The notes below the pieces were generated by a model. The model was not told the DNA's origin, made no database searches, and saw only the letters and a list, made by a program, of their open reading frames with translations. Positions 44,467-56,262 of a stretch of DNA of 64,000 bases are shown in pieces. The stretch's first letter is position 1. Each line of letters starts with the position of its first letter. The DNA is from Chloranthus sessilifolius (Eukaryota > Streptophyta > Magnoliopsida > Chloranthales > Chloranthaceae), in the NCBI GenBank assembly GCA_021018995.1, contig CM037584.1, positions 145,717,317-145,781,316 of the forward strand, written 5' to 3'. Both the position numbers and the translations under genes were made by a program.

Positions 44467-45504
44467 TGTTGGGATTCTACCTTGTGTTCAAAAAGGGGTT
44501 TAAAATCGCACAATTAAAGGGTCTACGGATAGCACACAGCAAGGGAGTCTCACACACAGTCCTGTAAGTATTCAAGGCCTGTTGTAGCAAGTTTTAAAAA
44601 AGTAAGGGAATGTCCACAGGGAAATGTGAGTTAAAATCAAGTAAATCTCCATATCTGTAGTAGATCTGGCACCCTTCCTAATGTTAAAACAGTAAAAGGA
44701 AGAGGAGAGGTTTAAGGAGTTGTCACTTCTAAATTAAACTAAAAACAAGTAAGATTGCAGAGATGGATGGTAGGATCAGATCCAGAGTACATATCTTGTA
44801 GAGAGTGGGAATTAAACACAAAAAATGGGGAGAAGCAGCTTGGAGTTTGGTCTTGCTACAATTAGGTTGAGTTGCTAGGGTTACAGAGAGTTTAGAGTAC
44901 ACCAATCCCTCATCAGGCAATAGGCACAGCTGCAGGGTAGAAGAATCCACTCTACACCTAAGGCTTGAACTGATCTTAAGGGTATGATCTGTTCACCTTA
45001 ATGGTCACAGATCATCCTATAAACTTCCTCCAAATCAAAGGATTAAGGTAGAAGAATCCAATTTAGACCAAAGGGTTGAATTGATCTTAAGGCTATGATC
45101 TATCTACTTCAATGGTCACAAATCATCCAAGGGATTTCCTCCAAACCAAAGGGTTCGATTAGAGCATTAAAATCACTGTGAATGTTGTAATTACTAGGCC
45201 ACAGACACAGGCAATTGCAGGAGCATCAGATATAGGGAGATCAAATGGCATCCAAGAGGTCTACCAATTAAGTGGGTGAGCTATTCTCATCTACACAAAC
45301 CCGATCGAGCACCAAATGAAACCAAAGAAACTATAGATCTAATTACAACAATTAAACCAATATTACATTGAATTAAACTGACCATACAATGAAATGTCTT
45401 CAGATTTGCAGTATGTGCATCATCTAACCCTCAACAACACTCTCAGCTCTCCCTAATTACCGCTTCAACCTCTCTCTTTGCTGCTCTCAAGAAATTAGCC
45501 AACT
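44467..45504 (-). repeat. Element B, 5' LTR (interrupted by element D)
   Basis: The first 1038 bp, counted from the U5 end, match 20514-21551 with scattered substitutions. Homology stops at AGCCAAC, where B's other LTR goes on CATAGTTGG but here TTGTGCGGCC begins. The missing U3 part should lie beyond element D, outside the window. Confidence 0.85.
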
Positions 45505-47097
45505 TGTGCGGCCATGGATCCTCTCGAACCCGTCGCGGCGATGCGCTCGCTTTTAATGAAAATGTAGAGTCGCTACTCGGAGCTTTTGGTGACCCGGGAA
45601 ACCTTCAAATCAATATTTTGAGCACCGAAGTGCTAAATATGACTCTGATTTACCGATCTTTGCCAAAGGCTCTAGGGTAGGGGCTTCGGTTATTGATCGG
45701 GAAGGGTTTAGGCACCCGATCAACCCGCACATAGCGGTCTCTATCTATGGCCAAATATTAAAGATAAAAGGGCGGAGTTTCCCCTTGCCCGAAGGTAATA
45801 CGGTGCTATCAAGCTTTGAGCCGAACCAAAATTTCGGCGGCGTAACGGCTTGAATCCTTGGACGGAGGAGACACCAAGAAGGTAGAGAAAGAGAGGGGTG
45901 AACCAGAGCTCACGGGCCCTTGTTGCACCGTGGAAGACCGTCACTTTAACGTGCTTCCGATGGCTCAAATGGTATTGAAATGGACTCTAATGCAAATATT
46001 TGATAGATTGGGAGTATAGAGTGAAGCTAGGGCATAGATTTTGGCTAAAAGAAGGTGATGTCATGGTTGAAGTGGGGTGGAATAGGTGATCTAAGCTTAC
46101 TGGAATTCTAAAAAATAAATGGCATTTTCTCTCACTAGGACTTTCTCTCTCTTAAGCTCTCTAATCAACCAAAATTTTCAACCCTTAAGGAAGAGGTGGG
46201 CCTCTCTATTTATAGAGGAGGGGAGGGTTAGGGGCTTACTTAAGAGCTAAGTGGTTTAGCAATTAGGTAATCCCCCATCTAAGGTTTTCTAGGTTTTCAA
46301 GGTCCTAGGGTTTTGGGAAATTGGTTTTAATGGTAGATGATGGGGTGATGCCAAAGGTGACTTAAGGGTTGCAAATAAGCTCAAAGGGGGTGCAACCAAG
46401 CTCAAGACACCCACCCCAACTAAGGGGATGGCCAAAAGGTCAAACCAGATGAAGGAAATTTGAGCTCCTGAGGACAGTTACTGTAGCTAAGCTGGGCGTA
46501 TATATTATATACGCCCAGTTTAGGCACAGTGAATTTCACCAAAAACAGGGGAGCTTTGGGAAGATAAGCCCGTGGTGGGTCCCATGCATACTGGGTGTAT
46601 ATATTATATACGCCCGACCAAATTGGCCCAAAAATAGGTAGGCGTATATAATATATATGCCTGACTAATCTGGGGCAAAAATGGCTGGGCGTATGTAATA
46701 TCCACGCCTGAGTAAAAGTCCTATGATTTTATGTGAAACTTTGAACAGCCATAACTTTTGTACCGTAGCTCCAAATTGGGTGATCTTTGACTTGTTGGAA
46801 AGCTAGAGAATCCCTCTTTCCAATGGTATATGGGTCATCCTTGGTAATGGTCTGTGTAAAATTCTGTAGCTTTCATCCCATCACCCGCTCAGAAGGGTTT
46901 AAGTTAGGTATGAGAAGGGATTCTAGGGTTTAGGGGTGACTTCTAAGGATTGGGGGAATGGCTCTAAAGGTTTTAGGGAGATTCCTAATGGTCTAGGTAG
47001 GTTCCTAAAGGTTCAGGGGGTGCCATCGGAAGCACAGGGGTACATCTCTCCCGAAGTACAGATTGATCGGGCCTTGGGCCGAATTTGGGTATCTACA
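45505..47097 (-). repeat. Element D, probable 3' LTR
   Basis: On the minus strand the LTR starts TGTAGATACCCAAATTCGG at 47097, right after a purine tract CCAAAGAGGGGCATC. This start is typical of Tat-type elements. It ends near GGATCCATGGCCGCACA at 45505. Just inside the end, GCGACTCTACATTTTCATT and CGCCGCGACGGGTTCGAGAGG resemble U5 ends of Tat elements. About 1.59 kb. It contains four of the 47-bp palindrome modules (46492-46710). Confidence 0.65.
46492..46710. repeat. Palindrome module array, LTR site
   Basis: Four palindromes start at 46494, 46593, 46640 and 46687. The last three are exactly 47 bp apart. The first is perfect over arms of 13 bases around one central base (arm CTGGGCGTATATA). 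The fourth is decayed in one arm. Linkers carry AAAATAGG or AATCTGGGGC words. Confidence 0.95.
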
Positions 47098-47112
47098 GAT
47101 GCCCCTCTTTGG
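47098..47112 (-). promoter_or_regulatory. Element D polypurine tract
   Basis: On the minus strand CCAAAGAGGGGCATC directly precedes the LTR start TGTAGATACC, the arrangement known from Tat-type elements. Confidence 0.7.
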
Positions 47113-49258
47113 TATTCGATCACTAATGATCAGATGTCAAAGACAAGAGACATCCGAAGAGGTCCAAGGCACGTTTGATGGGTCCGCCTTGTTCAACTCA
47201 ATTCTCAATCATCCATGGTGATGATGAGTGTACGTAAGCCCTCTCATTTCGGGATATCGTCCGTACCTCAAAGCGAACAGTCCCCAAGCGCATTGCGACA
47301 TTACTGGGCATAACTGCGATGATCACAAAAAGTGTAAGTTCGCTAGCCGGGATATCGTCCACTTCCTGAGGGAAATTATAGATTTGTGATGTTGAGTATT
47401 AATCTGAACCAGACAGCTCCATGAAACAGGATGATCGATCTATGCTTCGGAATTGATGCGAAGCACACAAAGCGAAGGCCTTCAAACTGTGTCCAATCCT
47501 ATGGGATATTTACAGCTCCATTGGATTGGCCACGGGTGCCCTTACCTAGGTAAGGCTCGAAGTCTTTTGGGTGGACCCATCAACCTCAAGGTTATTTTAG
47601 CATGTTTTACTCGAGTGAAGAGAATATTGATGTTGCAACACCTCTTGGGAATGCATGCCCATTTTCCGAGTAAAAGATTTGGTGTCATTTTTTAAATTTT
47701 CTTTTGCTTCGAGGCCTCTAAGCAAAGCTCAAGGACCTCTGGCAACTTTATTCTTGCACAACTCTTTAAGTGGATCAAATGCCAGTTGATACGCTTTTAA
47801 GAGTGCGTGCGCCATGCGGAGGATAAGTACACCTTGGGGATGTGCACGTTCTAGTGGTGAGGTGCTCCTGATTCACATGAATCGGAGTGCCTTAACTTGA
47901 GACAAAACTGAAAAGATCAGGCTAGGACCAATCATCCCTTGAAAGAGATGGCCAATTCTAACCTCCAACCCTAATGAAATCACATCTTACTAACTATCCA
48001 CAGACATACACCCATCAGGGGCGATAAGCAGCAAAATAGGCACGAACGGAAGCCTTGACCCTAAGGTACAATTTACGAAGACAAACGACCATCCTGCGGA
48101 TATCCAAATGCAAGTGCGTACATTCAACAGGGACACCGTGCCTAAAATAAAAGGGAAAAGAGCCCTTTGGTCTGTATGTTTGCACATAGCTTGGTTGGTT
48201 GTATTTTCATTTTTGACGGGTCAGTTTCAACTAACAATAGACTTTTCAAATGGTCTGAAGTTGGGGGCACTCTTGGTCAACATAGATCCGAAGGGGGATG
48301 ACCAGAGCGAATGCTTGGAAGGTGGGGTCAACCTACTCAGGTTTCTTTTTTTCTTATATTTTATTTTTACTTATGCAATAATAGGTTGTTATTTCTTCTC
48401 TCTTTTTTGCACATGTCAGTTCGAGACTTCGAACGTGCTCAAACGGGTTTTATTTTTGCACGTATCCTTAGGCAAATCAACTTTCCATGTTGATATACCT
48501 CAGGGACGTGTGCATTCTGGTGACGGGTTCTTGGTTTGCCTGCCAGATCAGGCCTCGGTTCTTGTTGGGGGAGATTTGGGGCTAGGTGCATGTTCCCAAG
48601 TGTGACCGGTGGTGGATGAGTTTATTTGCATGCCGGATTAGGTCTCGACTCCTGGGGGACTCTGTAGGGAACAGTGATCGGAGATGGGCAAAATTATCTG
48701 CCTGTCGGGTCAGGTACAAAGTGTCCCTGCATGAAACGGGGTTTGAGAACTTTCGGGTGGACCCGATCATTCCGAATTGATTTAACACGGTTCTCGGAGT
48801 GGCGCAAATGGTCATCGCAATGCTCCTTTAAGAACTAGTGTTATATATTTTTCTTCCTTCTTCTTTTTATTTTTCTTCTTTTTTCTTTGATTTTGTGGGC
48901 GCATTAGGTGGGCGCCTACCGATCTAGATCCGTTTATTGTAGCACGGTCCCTTTGGGCCAATCGAAGTGAACTCGAAGGGCCATTTGGAGGTGCGTGCAC
49001 CTTCGCCTGATGATATATGGGCTTCTGAGGGGGGGTCCGGGCCGTGGTCCAACATGCAAGGGGTCCGTCGGGCCTTAAAATCGAAAAAAGGAGGCCGGGT
49101 AGTTTAAAAACTACCATTTTTGGTCGGGCGTACATAATATATACGCCTGACCAAAATCTGGCGAAAAATGGTCGGGCGTATATATTATATACGCCCGTCT
49201 AAAATCTGGCAGTTACGAAACTGCCCAAGTCCGAACACAAAAGGGGGCCCCCCTTTTC
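47113..49258. other. Element D non-coding region between 3' LTR and antisense gene
   Basis: No protein domain is seen on either strand. Imperfect repeats of a TGCC(A/G)GAT(C/T)AGG(C/T)CTCG word, about 80-90 bp apart, occur at 48540-48715. Two palindrome modules lie at 49121-49197. The end of this stretch probably holds the promoter of the antisense gene. Confidence 0.5.
49121..49197. repeat. Palindrome module pair upstream of the antisense gene
   Basis: Two palindromes start at 49126 and 49174, 48 bp apart. The second is perfect, with 12-base arms (CGGGCGTATATA) around one base. They lie about 60-140 bp before the CT-rich 5' leader of the plus-strand gene, a place fit for a regulatory site. 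Confidence 0.95.
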
Positions 49259-49259
49259 A

Positions 49260-52250
49260 AATTCTATCTTCCTCCCTCCTTTCTTCTTGAGTCCGGGACA
49301 ACCCCTTAGGGTTTTTTCATTCGATTTGGCCTGAGTTCTATTGTTAGGGGTCGCGGTTGTGGATCAAAGGTGCTCGTTCGCCGTCGATCTTTGTTTTTCT
49401 CTTCCATTGAAGGTAACCATTATCCTTCCTTTTCCTTTTGGATTGCCTCTCTTCTTCTCTTTTTTTTTTTTTTTTTTTTTATATATATATATGGTGAAAT
49501 GCTTTGTGATGCCTACATTTCTTTTTGTCTCTTTTTGTTTTAGTTTTTTTTTTTTGTTTTTGATGGATTAGTGCATTTTATTTGATGGATTGGTGCCTCT
49601 CCCCTCTTTTTTGGATTAGCGCATATATATTAGTAGGCGTATTTATGTATATATATATATATTTTTTTTTGGTGGATTAGTATACACATACACACACACA
49701 TTTTTTTTTTGTTAAAAGGTTAGTACATCTATACACACACACACACACATTTTTTTTGGATTATTACGTTCGCATTTTTTGTTAATGGGTTAGCGCACAC
49801 ACACATTTTTTTTGGATTAGTACGCTTACACACATTTTTTTTTTTGGATTAGTACACACACACATACACATTTTTTTTCTCTTTTTTTTTTTTGGGATTA
49901 GTACTCATACACGCATTTTTTTTTTACGGGTTAGTATGCACACACACACATTTTCTTTTTGGGATTAGTACTCATGCACACACTTTTTTTTTTTTGACGG
50001 GTTAGTATGCACACACACACATTTTCTTTTTGGGATTAGTTGTTGTTTTTTTTTGTTTTTGTTGCTTTTCTTTTTTTTTTTTGTGATGAGATTTTTTTCT
50101 TTGGATTAGTGCATACATATATATATATATTTTTTGTTTTTGCACTCCTCTCATATGCCGATGCGCCTCATACTTTTAGGATGTTCGGTGAAGAAGGGTA
50201 TGATCAGCAAGAAGAGCCGGAGATGGCCTACGGTCCCCGTGGGGAACAGTTCATTGTGTCTCAGCGCTCCACCCAGCCTTGGTACGAAATGCAAGGCGAG
50301 GCCGCCCATACCGGCCTCCTCTACTGCCAGCACATCCATATGTCCAACTTCGGGATCGTTGGTAAGGTAAACAAATGAGCCCCCTCCCCTTTTCCGCTTT
50401 TGCTTTTGTTTTCCTTTGATGTCTTCATTGTACCGGCTTGCCCTTATCTGATTGACGCCTTCCGAGGCGGTTGGTTTGACCTCCAGCGCCTCGTGCTTTA
50501 CCTTCCCCCAGTGGTGAAGGACCTGCTCACTGCTGCCGGTTTCGGGGATTTCATTTCGTGCCTCATGAGGGCCGTCTGACCTATTTAAAACAACGATAGA
50601 GCATTTTTGCCCCGAGACCATGACATTTCACATGGTCGTGGCAGAGATGGCCTTTACACCTGTCGACTAGTCTATGATCACCGGGGTCCGTATTGGAGGG
50701 GTGCCCGTGGTACCTACCCGCACACCAGGTAAGGAGGAGGTGATTCAACTGATAGGGGCTTACCCGACCTCTGGGAATGTTCGGGGTTCTGAGGTCAAGC
50801 TATCCTGGCTGGTTGATCAGTTTGGGCCTCATGAGTTAGTGGACCAGGGTCAGCCTGACATGGATATTTATATCAAGCCCGCGCACGCACTTATGCTGGC
50901 CCGCATCTCCTTGCTGTTCATCCGTTGCCCAAACTACTCCAGGCGGCTTCGTCATCGTGGGACCATAGGGCCCATGTCTTTATATTTGGGTCTAGGGAGC
51001 TAACCCCAACCTTGGAAGAGCTAGCCTCCATCACGAGCCTGAAGATGCATCGAGGCCTTACCAAAGTAGTGCCCAAACCGGGGTATGCAAAGGCGGTCAA
51101 CGCAGTCCTCGGCTTAAAAAAGGGTGGATATGAAAAATGTTTCGCCGAATGGCCCACCAGGTGTTCGGTGAAATTCCTGAGAGAACTTTTTGGTGATTCG
51201 AGCCTTCGAAAGTTGCCTATTTGAAATCCCTTCAATGTAAAGGCCTTTGCCCTTTATTTGCTGTCGGAAGTTCTCTTCTTCACTGGGGGTGAGAGCTTTT
51301 CCCTTGGACTATGTGATGTCTTGATCGAATTGGAGGGAGGTCACTCATTGGTACACCTGGTCCTGGCGGAGATGTATCGAGGCTTGGATGCTGCGGCCTC
51401 GGGCCGGGTTGGGATTCTCAGCGGGAGCCCGCTCCTTGTTCAGATCTGGTTAGGAGAGAATTTGGCTATCATGGGGCCTGTGCCGAGATTCTGCTTGATA
51501 AGAGGGGATGTGGCTCGGGACTTTCTGATCTGGAGTTCGAGACTGCCTTGTGGGAGCATCGAGGAACTGAGCCTGTGGCTATCTGATGTGGAGCTGACCT
51601 AGAAACTTCCCTTGATGGACGACACCTTTCCGATTGTCCGCTCTCGGGATTGTGAGGGTATCACCCTATTGGGGTTGACCGGTAGCACATATTATCTTCC
51701 ATCTCGGGTGCTTCGTCAGTTTGGGTACAACACGTGCCATGCTCTGTGAGGCCACCTTTGTGCTCTCTGATATTTTCTCGGGGTTCTCTCATTGATCTGG
51801 ATCGCATAGCCGCCCTCTGGGAGACCCGCCAATCAGCGCACATGTGCAGCTTAGTTCAAGGGGGACGTCGTCTCTCCTGATTACGAGGTTTGGCTGGTAT
51901 CTGAGGAATTACTTGCTCCTAGCCCAATTTCGGTAGACGTGATAGAGACGGGGCCTTGGCCATGCAAGGAAGCGATGCTTCGGACCAAGAACGAGTCTCT
52001 TTCTGTAGAGAGGCTGGCTTTGACCGAGGCTTTGGAGAAAGAAAGGGTCAGAGCGGAGATTGCAGAAGTGAGAGCTGCCACAGCCGAGAGTGAGGTTCTT
52101 CTGTTGGTAGGCTTTTGGATCGAGTCTCGTGAAGATTCACGGAGGCGGCAGAAGAGTCTTCATGGTAGGTGGATGTCTGATCGAAATGCTCGCGAGGACT
52201 CTCTGCTTGCAGAGATTAGCGCTTTGAAGCGTGCTCCCTGCCCTTGACCT
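49260..52250 (+). pseudogene. Antisense accessory gene with plant mobile domain (PMD/DUF7745-like)
   Basis: A gene-like unit on the plus strand, opposite to element D's pol. A CT-rich leader (49260-49408) ends TTGAAG with a GTAACC donor. A T-rich intron follows to ...TTTTAG at about 50178. The next exon starts MFGEEGYDQQEEPEMAYG and ends at a GTAAGG donor near 50362. Downstream pieces read AAGFGDFISCLMRAV, then TTIEHFCPETMTFHMVVAEM and ITGVRIGGVPVVP (50590-50730), the PMD signature. Next come HVFIFGSRELTPTLEELASI (about 50980), and LVLAEMYRGLDAAASGR then GSPLLVQIWLGENL (51350-51465), as in DUF7745 proteins. YYLPSRVLRQFGYN (about 51690) and a coiled-coil tail (51960-52245) close it. Stops and frame changes break it. 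PMD proteins (the MAIL1/MAIN group in Arabidopsis) affect transposon silencing. Antisense extra ORFs are known from Tat elements. Confidence 0.72.
49455..50135. repeat. Simple-sequence region: T-runs, CA-runs and GGATTAGT words
   Basis: An irregular tandem array of the form T-run, GGATTAGT, (CA)n, 40-60 bp per unit, with about ten units and an AT run at each end. It fits inside the first intron of the antisense gene and explains that intron's length. Confidence 0.85.
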
Positions 52251-52540
52251 GTTCCTGCACATGTCATAGATCATATACGCGGAGGGGAGGAATGCCCCAT
52301 AACAGAGATCTCTTTTTGGGTTATTTTTCTTCTCCTTTTTTTTGTTGTTATATATATACAGATATATATTTTTTGGCTTTTTTTTTGTAAAGAAAGCAGC
52401 AAAATAGAAAGTGTGTCATGTTGTTATCTTTTTGGGACGTGACACTCCGCACGTAATACTGTAAGAAATGGAATGAAATCTATACATACATATGTTTTTC
52501 GTTTTTTGACTCTTTTTTTTTTCTTCGTACGTTTCGCAAC
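52251..52540. other. AT-rich tail behind the antisense gene
   Basis: No coding content. TATA-rich and T-rich tracts (52335-52400) could form the 3' untranslated end of the antisense gene. No clear terminator can be named. Confidence 0.35.
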
Positions 52541-52550
52541 GTAAGGCTTT

Positions 52551-52985
52551 TTATGGAGATTTTCTCCTCCACAATGTGGGGCTTTTTATGGGAAAGGGAA
52601 ATCTATTATCTTTTTTGAAAATTTTCTCCTCCACAGTGTGGGGCTTTTTATGGGAAAGGGAGATATATTATCTTTTTTTGAAATTTTTCTCCTCCACAGT
52701 GTGGGGCTTTTTATGGGAAAGGGAAATCTATTATCTTTTTTGAAATTTTTCTCCTCCACAGTGTGGGGCTTTTTATGAGAAAGGGAAATCTATTATCTTT
52801 TTTGAAATTTTTCTCCTCCACAGTGTGGGGTTTTTTATGGGAAAGGAAAATCTATTATCTTTTTTGAAATTTTTCTCCTCCACAGTGTGGGGTTTTTTAT
52901 GGGAAAGGGAAATCTATGAAATTTTTCTCCTCTACAGTGTGGGGCTTTTTATGGGAAAGGGAAATCTATTATCTTTTTTTGTGTT
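52551..52985 (+). repeat. Tandem repeat array, ~61-bp unit, about seven copies
   Basis: The unit contains TTTTCTCCTCCACAGTGTGG, GGCTTTTTATGGGAAAGGGA and AATCTATTATCTTTTTTG. Copies follow head to tail with few changes; one late unit lacks the ATTATCTTTTTT segment. It lies between the antisense gene and the pol end of element D. Arrays at this place are common in Tat/Ogre-type elements. Confidence 0.93.
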
Positions 52986-53319
52986 TTGTGTTTTTTTTTT
53001 CTTTTCTTTTGGATCTTTTGAGATGCCGGTAATTACAAGGCCAAACCAGTGGGTCCTATTTTGAGCATGGTCGAACCCTGTTCATGAGATACAGATTTTT
53101 CCTTTAAACGTGGGAAGTTCAGCTTCCCAAGGGTTGGTCTAGTCTTCTGTCTTTCCCTTTGGTCATGAGTCAGACGCCGTGGTAGAGACGACATACTTGA
53201 TCAGGATCTGATCCAATTTTCACATGAGTGGCCCCTCAAAAAGGGGGAAAAGGGGTTCAAACTGGAATGGGCAGGCCAGAACAGGTCTTCTCCTAATCTC
53301 ACTTTTCTCGACATTTTTG

Positions 53320-53515
53320 CTCATAGCGCCCAAGACGGGTTTTCGCCATGCCCGTCATCCCTGATTTTACCCGTAGCGCCCTTTCGGGTTTTCACTATGT
53401 CCATGGGTTCGCTTTCTTACCCCAGGTGCCCTTTCAGGTTTTCACCTGGTCCGCGTGAGTTCGCTGTTTTTACCCGTGGCGCCCTTTAGGGTTTTTATCA
53501 CGTCCATCTTGCTTT
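53320..53515 (+). repeat. ~65-bp imperfect repeats with GCCCTTT-GGGTTTTCAC core
   Basis: Four units: AGCGCCCAAGACGGGTTTTC, AGCGCCCTTTCGGGTTTTCA, GGTGCCCTTTCAGGTTTTCA and GGCGCCCTTTAGGGTTTTTA, each followed by GTCC/GTC and a TTCGCT or TTAC segment. Each unit can fold into a small stem. Such blocks also occur in the 3' part of other Tat elements. Confidence 0.8.
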
Positions 53516-53559
53516 GAACTCAAATTAATTTTTTTTTTTTTTCAAGAACCGGAAGGCCA

Positions 53560-54108
53560 CGACATGGACGTCGATTCCATCATAGCCGGCTGAATGAAGT
53601 TCTGTGTGATTTGTTAACTCAGCTTGTTCTGATGCAGTAGATGTTATGGGCGCTTGTGGACCTTAAAGAGGGCTTTCTTCCGGGTTGTAATGTGGCCGGG
53701 GTTCAAACAGGTTGGATTTTTCTGGGGATTGGATCTAAGTTTTGAGTGAATTCTAGATTCGGGGACTCCTCTTCCTTTCCAAAGGCTTTTTATGCCCCAG
53801 TCATTTCTTTTTTCTTGGTCCCCCTCCTCTTTTTTTTTTTGTTTTTTTTTTAAGGGTTTTGTTTTTTTTCTTCTTTTTTATTTTGGTTTGGATTTTTCCT
53901 CTTTTCTCTTCTCTTTTTTCTTGGAATTTTGGGTGGGGTATGTGAAAGAAATGGTTATTGGCCCGAAGTGTGTAGCAAAAAGGGTGAAGGTTTTCAAGGG
54001 ATATTTCTTTTGGGCTACTTGACTTTGAAATGATGGCCTCTTTTATGGGGCCCTTAAGCGGTCACGCATCTATTTTTATCAAAACTTACCTTGTCCCAAG
54101 ACCTATGA
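53560..54108. other. Non-coding stretch before the pol end of element D
   Basis: T-rich DNA (53815-53920) with no recognisable gene. It forms the 3' end region of pol transcripts on the minus strand. Confidence 0.4.
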
Positions 54109-55347
54109 CTAGAACTTGAGAAGGTATCCAACGTTGATGGGCTTAGGAAAGTGGTCTCCGTCCATGGTGGCGAAGCGAACGGCGTATCCTGGCAAAACCT
54201 CTCGGATGACGTAGGGTCCCTCCCAATTTGGCTTAAGCTTCCCTCTCGGATCGGCGTGGAGAGACGGGAAAATTTTCTTTAGTACAGTGTCTCCTACCTT
54301 CAAATCTCGACCGCAAACGCGCTTATTATAAGCACGTGCAATTCTCCTCTGATAGATCTGGGCGTGGCATAGGGCTAGGAGTCTTTTCTCGTCAATTAAA
54401 TCCAACTGCTCAAAATGGGCTCTTTCCCTCTCAGCTTCAGGTAGATGGGATTCCAAAAGGATACGGAGCGACGGTACCTCGACCTCAACGGGTAGCACGG
54501 CCTCGGTTCCATACACAAGGGAGAATGGTGTTGCCCCTGTCGCGGTACGGATAGACGTTCTATAGGCTCAAAGTACGAAGGGTAACTGCTCACTCCAATC
54601 TCTGTAAGTAACTACCATCTTCTCTAGGATGTGGATTAGAGTTTTGTTGGCCGCCTCCACGGCTCCATTCGTCTGTGGCCTGTATGGGGATGATCGATGA
54701 TGCTTGATCTGGAACTGCTCACACAAGGCTCGGATGCGCCTACTAGCGAAATTAGTACCATTATCAGTGATGATGTCTTTGGGTACGCCAAATCTACAAA
54801 TGATGTTGTTCTTGATGAATTTCTTGACATGACTGGCCTTAATGCTTGTATAGGAGGCCGCCTCTACCCATTTCGTAAAGTATTCCACAGCGATGAGGAT
54901 GAACTGATGCCCGTTGGAAGCTTTAGGATTGATTTTGCCGATGACGTCGAGACCCCAGGTGGCGAACAGCCAAAGAGTGGCCATGCTGTGTAAGTCAATG
55001 GCCGGAGCGTGTATTAGACTGGAGTGCTCTTGGCATTTGTAGCACTTCTGTACGTGCTTGCAGCAATCAGTCTCCAAAGTGGTCTAAAAGTATCCTTACC
55101 TTTGAACTTTCTTAGCAAGCATGTGCCCACTGATGTGTGCCCCGCAGACTCCTTCATGGATCTCCTTCATGATCTCACCCGCCTCTTTCTGGGTTAGGCA
55201 TCGGAGCAGAATATTGTCATGAGACCATCTATACAGGAGATCGCCGCAGATGACATAGTTCGTTGCCAATCGCTGGATGGTGTGTTTGTCTACCTTTGAT
55301 GTTCCATCCGGGACAGTTTGAGCTTCGAGGAAATTCTTGATGTCCGA
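54109..55347 (-). pseudogene. Element D integrase
   Basis: Blocks in order: the zinc-binding N-part near 55180-55040 (EIHEGVCGAHISGHMLAKK, one stop, then CCKHVQKCYKCQEHS), and the core in the frame from 55077 with D44 (WGLDVIG), D105 (ITDNGTNF) and E141 (GAVEAANK). The last two are 35 residues apart. After a stop at about 54570 the chain continues ATPFSLVYGTEAVLPVEV, and the C-domain runs to 54109 (PRGKLKPNWEGPYVIREVLP, DFPKPIN-like end). The catalytic triad is complete and only two breaks are seen, so this is one of the better kept genes of D. Confidence 0.9.
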
Positions 55348-55350
55348 GAA

Positions 55351-56262
55351 CTAGGGTGGTTCATCATCTACCTCTGTAGGTCCCTCGATGAGGTGATAGA
55401 AAGCCGGCTCGTTCCTCTGCTCTATCATGATCGGCTTCATCACAACTCCGTATGGAATCTCAACCATAGAGGCCAGGGTAGCCAGGGCATCAGTAAACCG
55501 ATTCCTTGCTCGTGGTACATAGGAGAAGGTGACCTCCTCAAAGCAGGTTATTAGATCCTCAAGATGTTCATGGTATGGGATCAGTTTCTCATCCTTGGTC
55601 TTCCAATCTCTGTTGGTCTGGCATACAATTAACTGCGAATCCCCAAAGACCCTGAGGTGAGTTATATTTAGATCAAGAGCTGCCTGTAAACCAGCTATAC
55701 AGACCTCATACTCGGCCATATTGTTGGTGCATGGGAAGTTAAATTTGATTGAGATGGGTATATGTGATCCTCTGTGTGAGATAAGAATGGCGCCAACTCC
55801 TTGGTCCTCAACATGCGATGCTCCATCAAAGTGCATTACCCAGGACTCCTTTGTTTCCTCAGTATCCTCGTCAGCCATGAACAGAATGTCCTCATCGGGG
55901 AATTCAGATCTTAGAGGCTCATAGTCCAGCAGAGGGTTCTCAGCAAGATTATCAACGAGTGCCTGCCCCATGATCGACTTCTGGGTGACATAAGTAATGT
56001 CAAATTCAGATAGGAGTAGTTGCCATCGTGCAGTTCGGCCAGTGAGTGCAGGTTTCTCGAATAGGTACTTTAGCAGATCCATCCGTGCTAGAAGTAGGAC
56101 GGCTTGGGATAACAGGTAGTGCCAAAGTCTTTGAGTAGCCCAAATGAGCACCAAGCATGCTTTCTCTAAATGAGAATAGCGTGTCTCGTAATCAGTGAAT
56201 TTCTTGCTTAGATAATAGATGGCCTGCTCGCTTCTTCCTGTCTCATCATGCTGTCCTAACAC
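55351..56262 (-). CDS. Element D double RNase H (Ty3-type plus archaeal-type)
   Basis: A 303-residue open frame. The first half has the Ty3 RNase H (AIYYLSKKFTDYETRYSHLE, LLKYLFEKPALTGRTARW, LLSEFDITYV). The second half is a full second RNase H: WVMHFDGASHVEDQGVGAIL, CTNNMAEYEVCIAGLQAAL, LRVFGDSQLIVCQTNRDW, RFTDALATLASM, with the Asp-Glu-Asp-Asp set visible. An added archaeal-type RNase H is the diagnostic trait of the Tat clade (Tat, Ogre, Retand). It presumably helps remove primers during reverse transcription. Confidence 0.93.
   Translation of the reverse strand: MLGQHDETGRSEQAIYYLSKKFTDYETRYSHLEKACLVLIWATQRLWHYLLSQAVLLLARMDLLKYLFEKPALTGRTARWQLLLSEFDITYVTQKSIMGQALVDNLAENPLLDYEPLRSEFPDEDILFMADEDTEETKESWVMHFDGASHVEDQGVGAILISHRGSHIPISIKFNFPCTNNMAEYEVCIAGLQAALDLNITHLRVFGDSQLIVCQTNRDWKTKDEKLIPYHEHLEDLITCFEEVTFSYVPRARNRFTDALATLASMVEIPYGVVMKPIMIEQRNEPAFYHLIEGPTEVDDEPP

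Noticed and set aside
50151-50621. Minus-strand ORF of 156 residues opposite the PMD gene
   Set aside because: No retrotransposon motif; the plus strand carries the recognisable PMD blocks and splice signals.
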